From: Liopterus haemorrhoidalis
Lineage: Eukaryota > Arthropoda > Insecta > Coleoptera > Dytiscidae
NCBI GenBank assembly: GCA_963971575.1
Contig: OZ020617.1
Coordinates: 21,041,403-21,105,402, forward strand
Length of the DNA stretch: 64,000 nt
Direction of reading: 5' to 3'
A program made the position numbers and the translations under genes. Shown here piece after piece: positions 34,435-46,599 of the stretch (positions are counted from its first letter, which is position 1; the number at the start of each line of letters is the position of its first letter). The notes under the pieces are model-generated. The model saw only the letters and a list, made by a program, of their open reading frames with translations, made no database searches and was not told the DNA's origin.

Positions 34435-35570
34435 GGAAAGAGAGGTAGTTTAGACTCTTTACCGACGTGGCATGCACGTCAACCTTAACACAAAGGGATA
34501 CGTTAGCCTTTGGAGGGATAGGTTCCTGATGAAACCCACATAAAAATCATCTTGAAAGTAGGATTCCTACGCTTAAGACGTCCCCTTGAGTCCCTAACGA
34601 GAGGGGGGCTGTGTATCGTGCGGTTACCAGCGTGAAAATATACAGGGAAAAGTCTCTAGTAAGTAGGTTGCCTGAGGGCAGCATGCAAGCAAAGCAAAAG
34701 GCTTATTGGCAACTACTTGCTAAGAAATAAGCTTGTTACTTTACCAGAATTGCAGCTGAACGTCCAGGTACATTGGTGTTATATGGGTGAATCTTACTCA
34801 CTGTGGTTTAACTATTATCTCAATGCAGGGTTGGACCATGCAGAGCAAAGCGGCAAGGCGCAGCAGCAGATTTTCAATCCTTTGTACTTGGAATACCTTA
34901 AAATTGTTACAAACACAGTATTACTCTTATACAGCTGATGAAGATTAGTGATGAATGTAGCATTCAGCTACTAAAGGGCATGTTAAGGTGTTACAGTATA
35001 GATTACGGCTACTCGTGGTAGCACTAAAACCACGTGAACAGAATGCTGTTTGATTCTGTGAAAATGTCGCTGTATAGTTAGGTATGTTAATTTATGAGAG
35101 CAGCGGCGGATGGCGTTGGTATCACCTTAGCGGCGGTGATATACTGAAGGCGACTGGGCCTGGAGGTGGTGCTACCTGGATTGGACGTGGCGGCTAGGCA
35201 TACGTTGGCAGCACTCAGGCTGTGGCTGGCCTGTAGTAGCAGGTACCTGAGAGGCGGTTGAGCCTGGGCTCGAATTACCTGGGTGGTGGCGGGACCGTGA
35301 AGTTGGTGAGGTCTTCAGTAGCCACGTAGTGCTTGGTATCCGCGTACCGGATATCTGGTGCAGCAGCGGTATGACACCTGGGCGGCGGAACGTCCTGGTG
35401 GCCGAATGGCCGGGTGTTGGATATAAGCACAGCGTGCTTATGTTGTTGATTGGGTACATCATACCCTGTAGATGGAATTACGCACAACCCGTACGACAGA
35501 CTTACCGTACCCTAAGGCTAGGCTCAAGGATGTCTAAAGCAGTTGTGGGAGTAAAAACACAGTTTGATTG
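34435..35570. other. GC-rich compositional island of unknown nature
   Basis: 34435-34720 and especially 35090-35540 are strikingly richer in G+C than the rest of the window (for example agcggcggatggcgttggta). Open frames exist on both strands, but none shows a domain. There are no obvious terminal repeats. It could be the leader or LTR of an unrecognised retroelement, or a captured host segment. Confidence 0.35.
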
Positions 35571-35826
35571 ATACGTTTTGATTGATAATTTTATTCGTAA
35601 AAAACTACAATATATATATACACAAAAGTATTAATATAAATATTATTAAAACTATTGCTATAAAGTACAAATTAATCGTAATATATGACGTCAATGTTAC
35701 TTGGAACATCATTGACTTCACTTGGAAATGTTGTATAGTTTCATTTTTGAAATGCGATACATTTGATTAAACTTTATGTTTTAATTTTTGGGAAATTAAG
35801 CACTACATGAAGACTTGGATGTAAAA

Positions 35827-36110
35827 AAACAACTAAAAAGATAAGTAATTAGAATATGTGAGAATATAACTAAATGCTTATCTTTTAATGCTGGACCGGC
35901 GCGAGAGCCAAGTCGAAATGTGGTACTGACGATCTAGTGTTCACGCTTACGTGATACCACGTGGAAAGTGGATAAAGAAAGCAACTAAAAAGATAAGTAA
36001 TTAGAATATGTGAGAATATAACTAAATACTTATCTTATAGTGCTGTATCGACGTGAGAGCCGTGTAGAGATGTGGTGCTGGAGACCTGGTGTGCAGTGTC
36101 CTCCAGGGGT
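35827..36110 (+). repeat. Two-copy tandem repeat, about 158 bp
   Basis: The phrase aactaaaaagataagtaatt, then agaatatgtgagaatataac, then gcttatctt or acttatctt, followed by gcgagagcc or gtgagagcc, occurs twice about 158 bp apart. Non-coding. Confidence 0.7.
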
Positions 36111-36373
36111 GCGTGTAGTTACACAATTTTGTTTAATACTGTAAAAACTGCATGTAGACGTGCTGTTTGCTAAAAATTTGAGTTATAACTCATGTAAAAT
36201 GCACTTACTAGAACCGTGAAGACAAGATTGGAAACGAATTCCAACCTGTCGAATAGCGAATGATGTGGCGTAGAAGATATGAGGCGGTTTGCCGTGAAGC
36301 GCCCAAACACCCGAAAAAATAACAAAAAGGCAGGAATTAATTTTAATTTTAAATAATTTTAACAGAGAGTTAT

Positions 36374-37143
36374 ATTAGTCATGGGAAAACAAACGTGTCT
36401 TAATAGATGAAGAGATGCTAAATCACTTAAGATTCGCTGATGATATCGTTCTCATATCAGATTGTCTCGGAGATGCTGCCAATATGCTAGAAGAACTAAA
36501 TGAAACATCGAAAAAAGTTGGTATCAAAATAAACATCCAAAAGACGAAAATAATGAAAAATCTCGTCCTCAGTAGGAGACCAAATATTGACGACGTCGAA
36601 ATAGACCAGGTCGTTACATATAAATATTTGAGTCACGAAATAAGAATTGGCAGAACAATCAAACATGCGAGATTTCCAGAAGAATTTCACAACGATGGGC
36701 AGCATTTGGCAAGTTCCGAAACATTTTCAAGAACAAAATCCCATTATGCCTTAAAAGAAAAGATTTTTAACTATGCGTCGCGCCTGTTCTGACTTCAAAG
36801 AGACATGGAGCGAATCATGTTGGGCATCACCTTAAGAGGCAGAATACCTTATGCAGAAATTCGGAGTAAAACTAAAGTAACTGACATCCTTGTGAAAATA
36901 ACTACAATGAAATGGAGATGGGCAGGACACCTTGCAAGAATAAAATATGGACGCTGGAATAAACGTATACTTCAATGGAGATCTTGGGCAGATAGACGGA
37001 GTCGAGGAAGACCACCTACTCGCTGGACTGACGACATTAAATGCATTGTTATGAATTGGATGCAGGAATCCCAAGATAGTAAATACTAAGGGAGGCCTAT
37101 ATCCAGCAGTGGATCGAAACGGCTGATTGATGATGATGATGAA
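36374..37143 (+). pseudogene. RTE/BovB-type retrotransposon, 5'-truncated, with (GAT)n tail
   Basis: Plus strand encodes NHLRFADDIVLISDCLGDAA with the catalytic FADD, then INIQKTKIM and a stop. After a short gap come MERIMLGITLRGRIPYAEIR, RSKTKVTDI, MKWRWAGHLARI and SRGRPPTRWTDDI. This is the C-terminal half of insect RTE ORF2 proteins. A gatgatgatgatgaa tail closes it. The heptamer agttata before and after may be the target duplication. The RT frame is interrupted between 36792 and 36805, so it is dead. Confidence 0.85.
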
Positions 37144-37861
37144 GTTATAATAGGCTAAAACTTTTGAACGGACGTCATAACTGTAAAAATACATGGTTTT
37201 ATATTTAAATCAGTTTTATTTCATACAGTTAACAATTATCGTGTAATTTCGCGTTTTCATACATCGTTGCTTCCGTATTCAGTAATTTGACCTAATTTAT
37301 CTATATAACACATACAATGTATTTAAATATACAAATCATAAACAAATGAATGCATTCTCTTTATCTATTCAAACAGGCAGATTATCTGACGCGAAGCTTC
37401 CTGAAAACCAAGGAACAAAATCTAGTGGTACATACAACAACTCTGTATGAATTATTTATAATATTCACCGCAGGATCCAAATCAGACAAATTGAAATGAG
37501 GAACAATTACTTCCACGGTACCAACAGGTTTATGAATAAATAACAGTAGCTCAGAAATACGAAGCGATGAAGTATAAAACGTGAGAAAAGATGGATTTTC
37601 CAAATTACAGGCTGGGATTTAAAATCGATAAGAAATAAATGACAGAAATTTTAAATATAGTGTATCACAAAAGTTTGCCTGAAGGATTTGTAATTGCGTG
37701 TTCTTAAATTTTAAATGATAATTCGGTATAAAAATAGAATTTATTGTTTTTTGTAACAATATCAGAACACTTATATTTAACTTAAATAGTTCTCATATTT
37801 CACTAATTTCGATCGTGTGATTAAAAATTCATTCAGCTTTTTGGATAAAGTATTTATTAAA
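37144..37861. other. AT-rich stretch, nothing recognised
   Basis: No element end, repeat or domain found. A 73-codon minus-strand frame (37382-37603) shows nothing familiar. Confidence 0.35.
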
Positions 37862-38430
37862 ACGGCAAGCTTGTGACCGCAAGCGTTAAATCGTTTATAC
37901 TTACTGTTTGACTGTTAAGCAAATGTATAATTTGTGTGAAAAATATTTATACAAATTACAGGTTCTGCTTGAACGTTCGCAACCGGCTATAAACTGTACG
38001 TGCCTTTGGGTGTACGCTAAAAAATGGACGTAATACTGACCATATTACTCCTGAATGTACACAGATTTGATATGATACATGGAAAAAGGAGGCCTTGGCT
38101 CACCTCAGGCTGTCACGCCAATGATGATAAATTATTAAAGAGGTGCAAGCATGTGGTTGCAAGCGCTAAAGCGTGTGTCCTTCCCATCGACCTCTAGCAA
38201 AGGTATGGAGTTGCAAAATATAATTATACGAATTACGGACTATAATTAGCTGTTCGTAATGAGCTTTTAACTGTAGATGCCTTTCTGTGTGTGCTAAAAA
38301 ATAGACGTAATACTATCATTTACTCCTGAATGTACACAGATTGAAAATAGCAGATCACGAAATCTGGAAACAGAAGGCCAAGGCTCACCTCGGGCTGTCA
38401 CGTCAATGATGATGATTTATTAATAATCAC
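37862..38430 (+). repeat. Tandem pair of a ~285-bp unit ending in an ATG-triplet tail
   Basis: Both copies start near gcaagc(t/a)tgtg(a/g)ccgcaagcg or its variant and share tgtacacagattga, then ggctcacctc(a/g)ggctgtcac and g(c/t)caatgatgat. The 3' block followed by gatgat resembles the ends of some arthropod RTE-like or SINE elements. Two head-to-tail 3' ends suggest repeated insertion or a tandem array. Confidence 0.55.
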
Positions 38431-38689
38431 GACGTTTCACTAATTAATAATTAGACTCAGCAGTTGCTGTAATACAATAAAGAAATCAATAAACAATATT
38501 CATAACAGTAAAATATTGTTTATAATATCAATAATAATAGTAACAATAATAAACGTAAAACAGTAAAATAATGTTTATGTATTGTATTACAGCTTCTGTT
38601 GCAGCTAATTATTACTAACGAAAAGTCTTTATCGTACATATATAATTAGCTACCGTGTGTTAGTGATCTCACTGACACTGTGATATGTG

Positions 38690-39140
38690 ATATGAACAAT
38701 ATTTTGCAGATTTATTTTCTAAGAATCTACAAATATAATTATTTACAGAAATGTCTAGGATTTCGTAGGCATAAACAAGAAATTCTAGACACTCCTATAT
38801 CCTATGATCGATATGAAAAATATTTTGCAGATTTATTTTCTAAGAAACTGCGGATAAAATTACATATAGAAATGTTTAGGATTTCGTAAGCATAAAAGAT
38901 AAACTCTAGACACGCCTATATCCTTTAACCGATATGAACAATATTTTGCAGATTTATTCTGTAAGAATCTACAAATATAATTATATATAAAAATATCTAG
39001 GATTTCGTAGGCATAAAAAAGAAACTTGAGACACTCTTATATTCTTTGAGCGATATGAACAATATTTTGCAGATTTATTCTACAAGAATCTACGAATATA
39101 ATTACATACATAAATGTCTAGGGTTTCGTAGGCATAAATA
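38690..39140 (+). repeat. 121-bp minisatellite, 4 copies
   Basis: The words atgaacaatattttgcagat, then ctaggatttcgtaggcataa, recur with starts at 38692, 38813, 38934 and 39055, a regular 121-bp spacing. The open frame over the first two units (38680-38889) is a by-product. Confidence 0.9.
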
Positions 39141-39306
39141 ACGTCTCAAATTATTTTTAATTTTAACAATATAAATTTAATGTACTGAGTGACAATGAAT
39201 CGTTTTCCCATCTTAGAAAGTTCATGAATAAATAATCTAACTACATAATTAGCAAGTGTCTGTATGTAGTGTCGGTAACAGTATGACGTCAATTTTTCCT
39301 AAGGTT
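39141..39306. other. Spacer between minisatellites
   Basis: Short AT-rich spacer, nothing recognised. Confidence 0.3.
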
Positions 39307-39416
39307 CTCGTGATTGGCTAACTGGGGACATCCTGTCTCTTGATTGGCTAACAGGTGACACTCTGCCGTGATTGGATAACTGGTGATTTTCTGTCCCGTG
39401 ATTAGCTAACCGGCGA
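39307..39416 (+). repeat. Short tandem array with CCAAT-complement motifs
   Basis: Four degenerate units of about 30 bp built on gtgattggctaactggtgac. Each holds attgg or attag, the complement of a CCAAT box. No neighbouring gene explains it. Confidence 0.6.
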
Positions 39417-39955
39417 CGAAATTAACATACGTTAAAAAATAAAACCAAATACACATACAAATAATTGAAATTTTTATATTATAAATCCGTCATTGTTGAC
39501 GGGTAATAACCTAGTTCTATAATAAACACCTTATCCAAAACTTGAATGAAATTTTTAATTACACCATACATCCTCCTGGACATAACCTTATTTCAAGCCG
39601 ATTTTGACGTACTTTTAGAATCCATATACTTATTTATTTACTCCGTAGCAAATACAATCCTGCATGGAATTTAACTAACTTAACATTGGTTCTTTAATTA
39701 TATTTTTCTAGCATGAGATTGTCTGCCTCATAAAATCGCTTTTACAATGCTCGGATACGATAAACATCGGAATAATCACCAGAATATCTTATCTGGCCAA
39801 CGACACTTCAGATAAAGGGCAGTGTAAGTTATTCCCTTGCTCCGATTGGTGAATAAGTATTTGTTACCCAGCAACGGAAAAAGAATAAATTACATTGGCA
39901 TATGATAAATGTAAAATTATAACGTTTTATTCTTATTGCAGTTATATAATTGTGG
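39417..39955. other. AT-rich stretch, nothing recognised
   Basis: Only chance-length open frames. The phrase aaacatcggaataa occurs here and again at about 41153, possibly two ends of an unrecognised repeat. Confidence 0.3.
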
Positions 39956-39959
39956 TTGC

Positions 39960-40200
39960 AGCAGCGTGGTGGTCAGCTCGCTTGCTTTGAAATTGTGGAA
40001 TCATGAGTCGACCTAGTATAGGCAAAAAAAAAAAAAAAAGAAATACTTGGCTGTTGCAACCATAGGCTCAGATTCTTAACAATGAGTGCCTGTATCTCTG
40101 AATTAATTTTCGGAAATATGGGGCATCTTTCACAGAGCACGGTGGTCTCGGCTACTGTAAAAAATAAACGTTAGCTCATGTCACAGGACGCTAGTAGTTA
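39960..40200 (+). repeat. Possible tRNA-derived SINE
   Basis: gcgtggtggtcagctcgc resembles a polymerase III A box and atcatgagtcgacct a degraded B box about 30 bp on. An A-run follows at 40023-40040, then an unrelated body. Plausible but not verified by a second copy. Confidence 0.35.
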
Positions 40201-40706
40201 CTTGAAAATCTCTAAAACCTAGACATTGCCATACGAAATAATAATAGTACAGTAATCCCTCGTAATCAATGTATTGGTTCAGCAGTTTTGATTATACGCA
40301 GTGAAATAATAATTTTATTTATTTTTTGATAGTTCCTAGCACTTTGAGCGCTTCGAATCTAACTGGCCACTATCACCCTTTCCACACTGTGCACATAATG
40401 CCTGTTTTTGTATATGTATATATGCAGTATTGGGCTGGATCCTATTCGAATAAACCGGTTGTTATTTATTTACATATTTTTTAAAATGCAAACTGGTTGT
40501 TAATGTTGGTGTGCAGTGAAAAAATATTCCTGTTATTAACCAGTGAAATTATCTTCCTGAGAGAACTGGTTGTTACAATTTTGGCAGTCTAGAACTGTAC
40601 ATTATATGTATATGCTTAATCTTATTACTCGCTTTTTTTTTTATTTTTGTCCTCAGGATATTGTGGAACGTAGCTGCGCGGTGACAAGGAATTACAGTAC
40701 ATAAAT

Positions 40707-40895
40707 ATGAACCACAATCAGAGGCACCGCGTACGGTTGTACATAGTCCGTACCGCGCACGAGCGCCTCATCAAAGGGACGATATTTGGTATAGATTCCA
40801 ATAGAATTCTACTAATAGAGGATGATCTCATGAAAATTTACACATGGGCGGTATCTGGATTCGATTCTATTAGAAGGCGGTTTTATGAATATTAG
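40707..40895 (+). other. 62-codon open frame, unrecognised
   Basis: It starts with MNHNQRHRVRLYIVRTAHER and ends RRRFYEY. No domain is recognised. The DNA is full of inverted words (gcgtacgg...ccgtaccgc; atagattccaatagaattct...gattctattag), so it may be a hairpin-rich repeat rather than a gene. Confidence 0.2.
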
Positions 40896-42523
40896 CACAC
40901 GAGAGGCTGATACTAACGCGGCAGATATAGCACAATAAAAGAAGTATCTTCGAGTCGAATATTACGACATCTCCCAATATTTCCCCAAATATGCTCAAAG
41001 ATATTGTTAATAGTATTGTCAATTTAAAATATAACTTTTCTAATATGTCAGTTTATGTGTCAAACAATATCAACTTTATTTTATTTACAACAAATCCATG
41101 GGTAACTATCCGAGAATAAAAAATGCATTGTAAAATCGAACGTTGGAATAAACATCGGAATAAACTTTTAGTTCAGATAGTTATACCGCTACTCATCCGA
41201 GGTTTGTAAAAGCGGCCATTAGAAAATGTGGAATAGTGCATCGGTAAACGGTTAAGTGCAATCTCTTATTAAAAAAATCGGAACTAAATCGGGACCAGAC
41301 GTAAAGTTATTTTTTACTCCCCCAAAGTCAAAGCATACCCATTTCCCCTCAGAGCATTATAATCCCAGAAAATGCTCGTTATGTTTTAAATAGTAATTTG
41401 CAAAATTTTTTATGAGTGTTTTCACCCGGCCCGGCTCAGGCTCTAATATAATCTAAATTACCTTCACGGCTTAATGACCGAGTCGGGCTTACGCTCATGT
41501 AGATCTCTAACAGAAATCCTAAAATTACCAATACAAAACAATCAAACACGTCAAATTCATAAGTGGGCGTAGATTTTATTTTGCATAGTAAACGGTAGGT
41601 AAACAAGTGTTGTTTAAATTTCTCCTTCACCGGTCTTCTTTAAACATATTTACCGTTTCAACATGTGCACACTGACAGTGTCATATGGAACAATGATTGA
41701 CAGTTTTTTAATGGAAACATTTTTTTTGTATTTTCAACAACGTATCTCAAGAATATTTAAGTTTACTCATGCAAAATAATTTAACAGCCAACACATTTTT
41801 GCCGCTTACAAAAATGATGTGTCTAATAACTGATACTAAATCGAAAATATTAGCTTTTCAAATATGATAAATTTAAATATATCACAAAAAATAATTTCAA
41901 AGTAAAATACTGTGAAAAGACATATTTCTAGTCGAATAGTCGAACAGAAATAATTTATTATATTATTTCTCAGTCTGGGAATTTAAGGTAAATAATTATT
42001 ATTTATTTATTTTACTTTACTACCCGCCTAATTTATTTTTTTTACTATATTCAGGATTAAATGTGATCTGGTTTTCACATTTGGCTAAATCAAGTACACT
42101 TAACGAAAGTTGGCAACACAGTTTCTAACTAGAATTTGAAGATCTACTCGACGGCTTCTTTGATTTTTTGCCATTTTTAAAATGCCCAAACCACATAAAA
42201 TAAGCATTTCGACTCAGAACTTACCCAAAAGCTGTTCAAAATTTCATGTATTTCTGTCACAATCTTCAAATTTGAAACAATATATCATACACACATAAAC
42301 GCTACTCTTCGATCAGATCGACAGTGTAAATTAAATCGAATTACCAAAATCGCTATAAATTTCGAAAGACATAACTTGGAGAAACAGACTCAACGGAAGT
42401 CAATTCACAAAAGACAGATGCATCAAATCGCAATGCATCTTGTCCGTTTACCAGGTATTGCGCAACGAGCTCAATTAACGATTATTATTATTTTTTTATC
42501 AATATCGTGTTAATTCTTGTTTA
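40896..42523. other. AT-rich stretch, nothing convincing
   Basis: A G/C-rich patch at 41424-41440 (cacccggcccggctcaggct) may be an isolated transposon end, but no partner was found. No gene recognised. Confidence 0.35.
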
Positions 42524-42528
42524 CACGG

Positions 42529-42702
42529 TGTTAAGGTTTATATGATAGGTGGCTCTGAGCCCACCCTACTATCATATATTCCTGTAACCATGGAACGGAG
42601 TAAAAACAGAGCCTTTGTATGTCAAAATAAAAACACGTAAAACTTGAAATCAGTGTTTACAAATCAGTATTAAACCTCTCAAAAAAGAGCATAGCCTCAA
42701 CA
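42529..42702 (+). repeat. BEL/Pao 5' LTR
   Basis: 174 bp, TG...CA. Its last 65 bp, from taaaacttgaaatcagtg, are repeated at 44714-44778. Confidence 0.8.
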
Positions 42703-42935
42703 TTGGTCCTTCGAACACGGATGTGATCCTGGAAAATACTGGTAACGTTTGGATCCTCCTAGAACAACAGTCATTTTCCTGCTCACTCTAGCAAGCGTCT
42801 CGCCGATCGTACGAGCCAACGGACAACAGCAGTGTATGGTTGTCCATATTGTAAAGTATAGTAATGGCGTGAGTAACCCCGTAAGTTGTATCCTTTTTTT
42901 TTATATCTCTTTTTTTGTGTCAAAACAGTAAAATT

Positions 42936-44723
42936 ATGACAGAAAAAAATGAACTGAAGTCATTGCACTACAAAAGAGGAAGCATACAAGCTCAGCTAAC
43001 TTTATTTAAAAAACATTTGGACGGATGAGATGAAAAAAATCTAGATGTTACGGCAGTTAAAAATTTAACTGCACGGCAAGAAAAAATAATTCCATTACTT
43101 GCTGAATTTAACTCAATTCAAACTGGAATAGAAATTTTAGAAGGTGATGAGACAAAAAACTTAGAGCGAGATACCTTTCAAAATACTTATTTTGATTTAA
43201 CTACGCAGGCTGCGCTCATATTATCTGAATACGATGACAGTGGCAATGGTCATTCGTCTCATTCGCAAGTGTCTCATTCATGTTCTAAAAATTCTTGCAA
43301 TCTGAAAAACATTGAGTTACCATCAATCGATTTGCCAACATTTACGGGAGACTTTACGAAATGGCAGGAGTTTCGTGATTCTTTTACGTCACTAATTCAT
43401 GTCCGAAATGACTTATCAAATAGTCAAAAGTTATTTTATTTACGCTCTTATCTAAAGGGTGCACCAGCTAACAAATTACGTGCGATACAAACTTCAGACA
43501 AAAATTATCAAATAGCGTGGGATTCTTTAAACAAGAAATACAACAACAAACCCCGTATTGTCCAAACACATATTCAAAATTTATTAAACTTAGAATGTGT
43601 TAACAAACAATGTCACAATAGTTTATAACGCCTATTAAATTCCGTCGAAATAAACATGGAATGTCTTTCCTCGCTAGGCCAACCCATTGACTCCTGGGTT
43701 TCAATTATTATTTTACTAATTTTAAACAAATTAGACCCACAAACTGTGCATGACTGGGAGTCAAAATTAAATTTAAAAAGTGATGCAAACCAAACTTTGC
43801 CCGAACTTGCAGAGCTTATGCATTTCTTAAACGCTAAACTAAATACACTAGAAGCTGTATCGTCCAAAAAACAGGCAGTTTATAACAATAAACTCAATAT
43901 CCCAGTCAAGTTAACATCTTCAAAAACATATCATACATCAAATATTACTTGCGCAAATTGCAATGGGAACCATTTTATATATCATTGTAATACATTTAAA
44001 CAATTAAACATAAATTCTAGAATTGATCTTGTCAAAAAACTAGAACTTTGTGTGAACTGCCTTCGGAAAGATCATATTTCCAATGATTGCAAATCGTCCA
44101 AATGCAGAGTTTGCCATGGCTCTCATCATACCTTACTACATTTGCAAACATCAATAAATTCAGTAGAAAGTAACGATAAGAACGCAAACCATACCACAAG
44201 CTGTTCTTCATTTAATCAAGCCACAACAAATCATGCAATTTTGCCTACTGCTAAGGTGAAATGTCGTGATGCAGATGGTACATACCAAACGATGCGAAAT
44301 CTATTAGATTCGGCATCACAAGCTAATTTTATAACAGAAAACGCATGCAAGAAACTTAATCTTGAAAAAGTACAAACGAAGACTGTAGTTTCAGGTATTA
44401 ACCAATCGTCTTGCAACTTGAATTTCAAAACAAATATACAAATTTGTTCATTATACAATAATTTTAAGGTCAATATTGACTGTTTTATTTTACCACATAT
44501 AACCAGTCAACTACAAAGTGTCACAATTGACACAACGAATTTTAAAATTCCTCCACACATAAGACTTGCAGATCCCTGTTTCGATGCGCCAGGCGATATA
44601 GACATACTCATAGGGGTTAATCTATTTTATCAATTGCTTTTTATTGGGCAATTTAAATTAGAAAATGGGCTAATCCTCATTTTCCTAATGGGAAAATGGG
44701 AAAATGAAAATCTTAAAACTTGA
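42936..44723 (+). pseudogene. BEL/Pao Gag-protease with two in-frame stops
   Basis: One frame runs from ATG 42936 to 44723 with only TGA at 43026 and TAA at 43626. The N-terminal part has LPTFTGDFTKWQEFRDSFTS and YLRSYLKGAPANKL, the conserved capsid motif of Pao gag (DUF1759 type). Zinc-knuckle-like Cys/His boxes follow (CANCNGNHFIYHC, CVNCLRKDHISNDC, CRVCHGSHHTLLH). A retropepsin-type segment then gives NLLDSASQANFITENACKKL, where the usual DTG-like triad is DSAS. It terminates at the deletion junction after FKLENGLILIF. Confidence 0.85.
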
Positions 44724-44778
44724 AATCAGTGTTTACAAATCAGTATTAAACCTCTCAAAAAAGAGCATAGCCTCAACA
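44714..44778 (+). repeat. Truncated BEL/Pao 3' LTR
   Basis: Identical to the last 65 bp of the 5' LTR; its upstream part is missing. Confidence 0.8.
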
Positions 44779-45099
44779 CACGGTGTTATATCGAAGAGTT
44801 CAAATAAAGCTTAGCTATGTATCATATCATCGTAATTATTCTACATGAAAAGTTGTGTTTTGTGAGCTCCTATATTTATTTGTACTAAATTGTAATAAAG
44901 CTTCTGTGATTTAATTTAATTTAAAATTAATAATAAATCAATGTGCGTAAAGTGAATTGGTCCAATAATATTGTGTTAAAAATTAATACTTGATGATTCA
45001 TTGCTCTAAATTATATGTGTAAAAATTTACAATATTCATATTTTTTTTGCATTTTCGACTCCATGTGATTTAATTCTTGTACGAACAGTTCACAACCTG

Positions 45100-45185
45100 G
45101 TCTGTGAAGTGACGTAACAAATCGTCTCATCAACATCACGCCTCCGTCACGTCAACGTCACGCCAACGTCACGCATACGTCACTT
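45100..45185 (+). repeat. Short cgtcac-rich tandem words
   Basis: Repeats of cgtcacgcc(a/t) and acgtcac in the presumed 5' leader of the retroelement. Confidence 0.5.
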
Positions 45186-45348
45186 GATATATTTTAATTA
45201 TTCTTTAATGCATCATTTTTCACCCTTAAATGATGCATATGTGCTAAAAATATATTATTTCGTCTTAAAATAAATTAAATAAACAAGTGGATAATATATT
45301 TGAAGAATTTATAGATAAATAGTACTTAATAAATACCACTAAAATAAA

Positions 45349-46345
45349 ATGCCGATCTATAGTTGCAGTAGATGTAGAGAAAATATTACAAATGTAGATT
45401 TTGCCATATGCTCCGAATGTGACGGTTATTTCCATTTCGAGTGCTCCATCTCTGAAGCTAATTATAAGAAACTTTCCAAAAAACAGATAGGCTGGAAATG
45501 CATTAATTGCTCAGATGGTGTTTCTACAAGAAATAAGAGAGATGCTCAAACGCTGGACAATAAAGAAAATAAATTACCGCAAAAAATCCACCATTTAATG
45601 ATTTTAGTAGCATCGAAAAAACATTAGCCGCCATGAATAAAAAAATGAGCGAGTTAATTACAATAAAAAAGATTTTGCTGAATTGACAAAATCAGTCAAC
45701 TTTATGTCTGAAAAATACGAAGTATTAATAAAGGAACTGGAAAACAACAAAAATATATTAAAAAATGCTAACAAGGAAATTCAAGAACTAAGAAAGAAGA
45801 ACGATGAGAAAGACTTTAAAATAAAACATCTTGAAGAGGAAATGGGCAATCTGGAGCAATATTCAAGAAATCACAACCTTGAAATACATGGTGTTCCCCA
45901 AAAGAATGGTGAAAACTGTAGGAAAATTGTCGCAATAATAGCTCAAGAACTGCAAGTTGCTCTCAATATTGAAGAGGTAGATATCTCCCATCGACTTTAC
46001 AGCCGACATCCCAATATTGCGCCTCCCATTATAGCCCGTATTACAACCCGCTCAAAAAGAGATGCCCTTGTACAGAAGAAAACACTTGTCCCTACAACCA
46101 GAAACATTCCAGGAATGGAAATTGGTAAAAAACTGTATATATCAGAAAATCTAACAAGCAAAAATAAGCATTTGTTATGTTTAGCTAAAATACGCGCTAG
46201 AGAAACCAACCATAAATATGTGTGGTTTAAAAATAATAAATTGCTTGTTATAAAAAATGATAATACACCAGTGATAAGGATTTCTTGTGAACAAGATATA
46301 GAAACAAAAATATGTGGGATAAGTCAAATTCAAAATAATCTCTGA
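45349..46345 (+). pseudogene. Retrotransposon ORF1: PHD finger plus coiled-coil RNA-binding protein
   Basis: N-terminus YSCSRCRENI, CSECDGYFHFECS and WKCINCS is a Cys4-His-Cys3 PHD finger, as in CR1-like ORF1 proteins. After a shift in an A-run near 45580 and another near 45670, the main part (45683-46345) has a coiled coil (LKNANKEIQELRKKNDEKDF), then LEQYSRNHNLEIHGVPQ and ISHRLYSR, the L1-ORF1/baculovirus-FP-like RNA-binding fold. It packages element RNA. Two single-base-scale shifts split it. The PHD stretch could still make a 92-residue peptide. Confidence 0.75.
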
Positions 46346-46599
46346 ATTGGCTATGTTGCAGGTATATGTATATAAACTCAAATTCTCGACATGGCTAATA
46401 CCAGGAAATATCTTGAATTACTTGAAAGTGAAAATATAAACACAAATTCCACTAATGACATTACTACGTTTAACAAAACTATAACTAAATTAAAACCTAA
46501 ATTCAGTATTATTCATTCTAATATTAAAAGCGTCTCTAAGAATTTTGATGAATTGTTAATTTATTTAAGTGAAATAAATTTTGAAATTGATGTAATAAT

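Larger units (their letters stand above)
42529..44778 (+). mobile_element. BEL/Pao LTR retrotransposon, internally deleted, 5-bp TSD
   Basis: The 5' LTR (42529-42702, tgttaaggtt...gcctcaaca) is followed by ttggtccttcgaacacgg, gag and protease coding sequence. The reading then jumps from the protease region straight into the last 65 bp of the 3' LTR (44714-44778). RT, RNase H, integrase and most of the 3' LTR are missing. The pentamer cacgg flanks both outer ends (42524-42528, 44779-44783). Confidence 0.85.

Noticed and set aside
35172..35571. Three overlapping open frames in the GC-rich island
   Set aside because: Long frames are expected where stop codons are rare in GC-rich DNA, and none shows conserved motifs.
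41424..41545. Possible hAT terminus (cacccggcccggctcaggct)
   Set aside because: No partner terminus or 8-bp duplication found.
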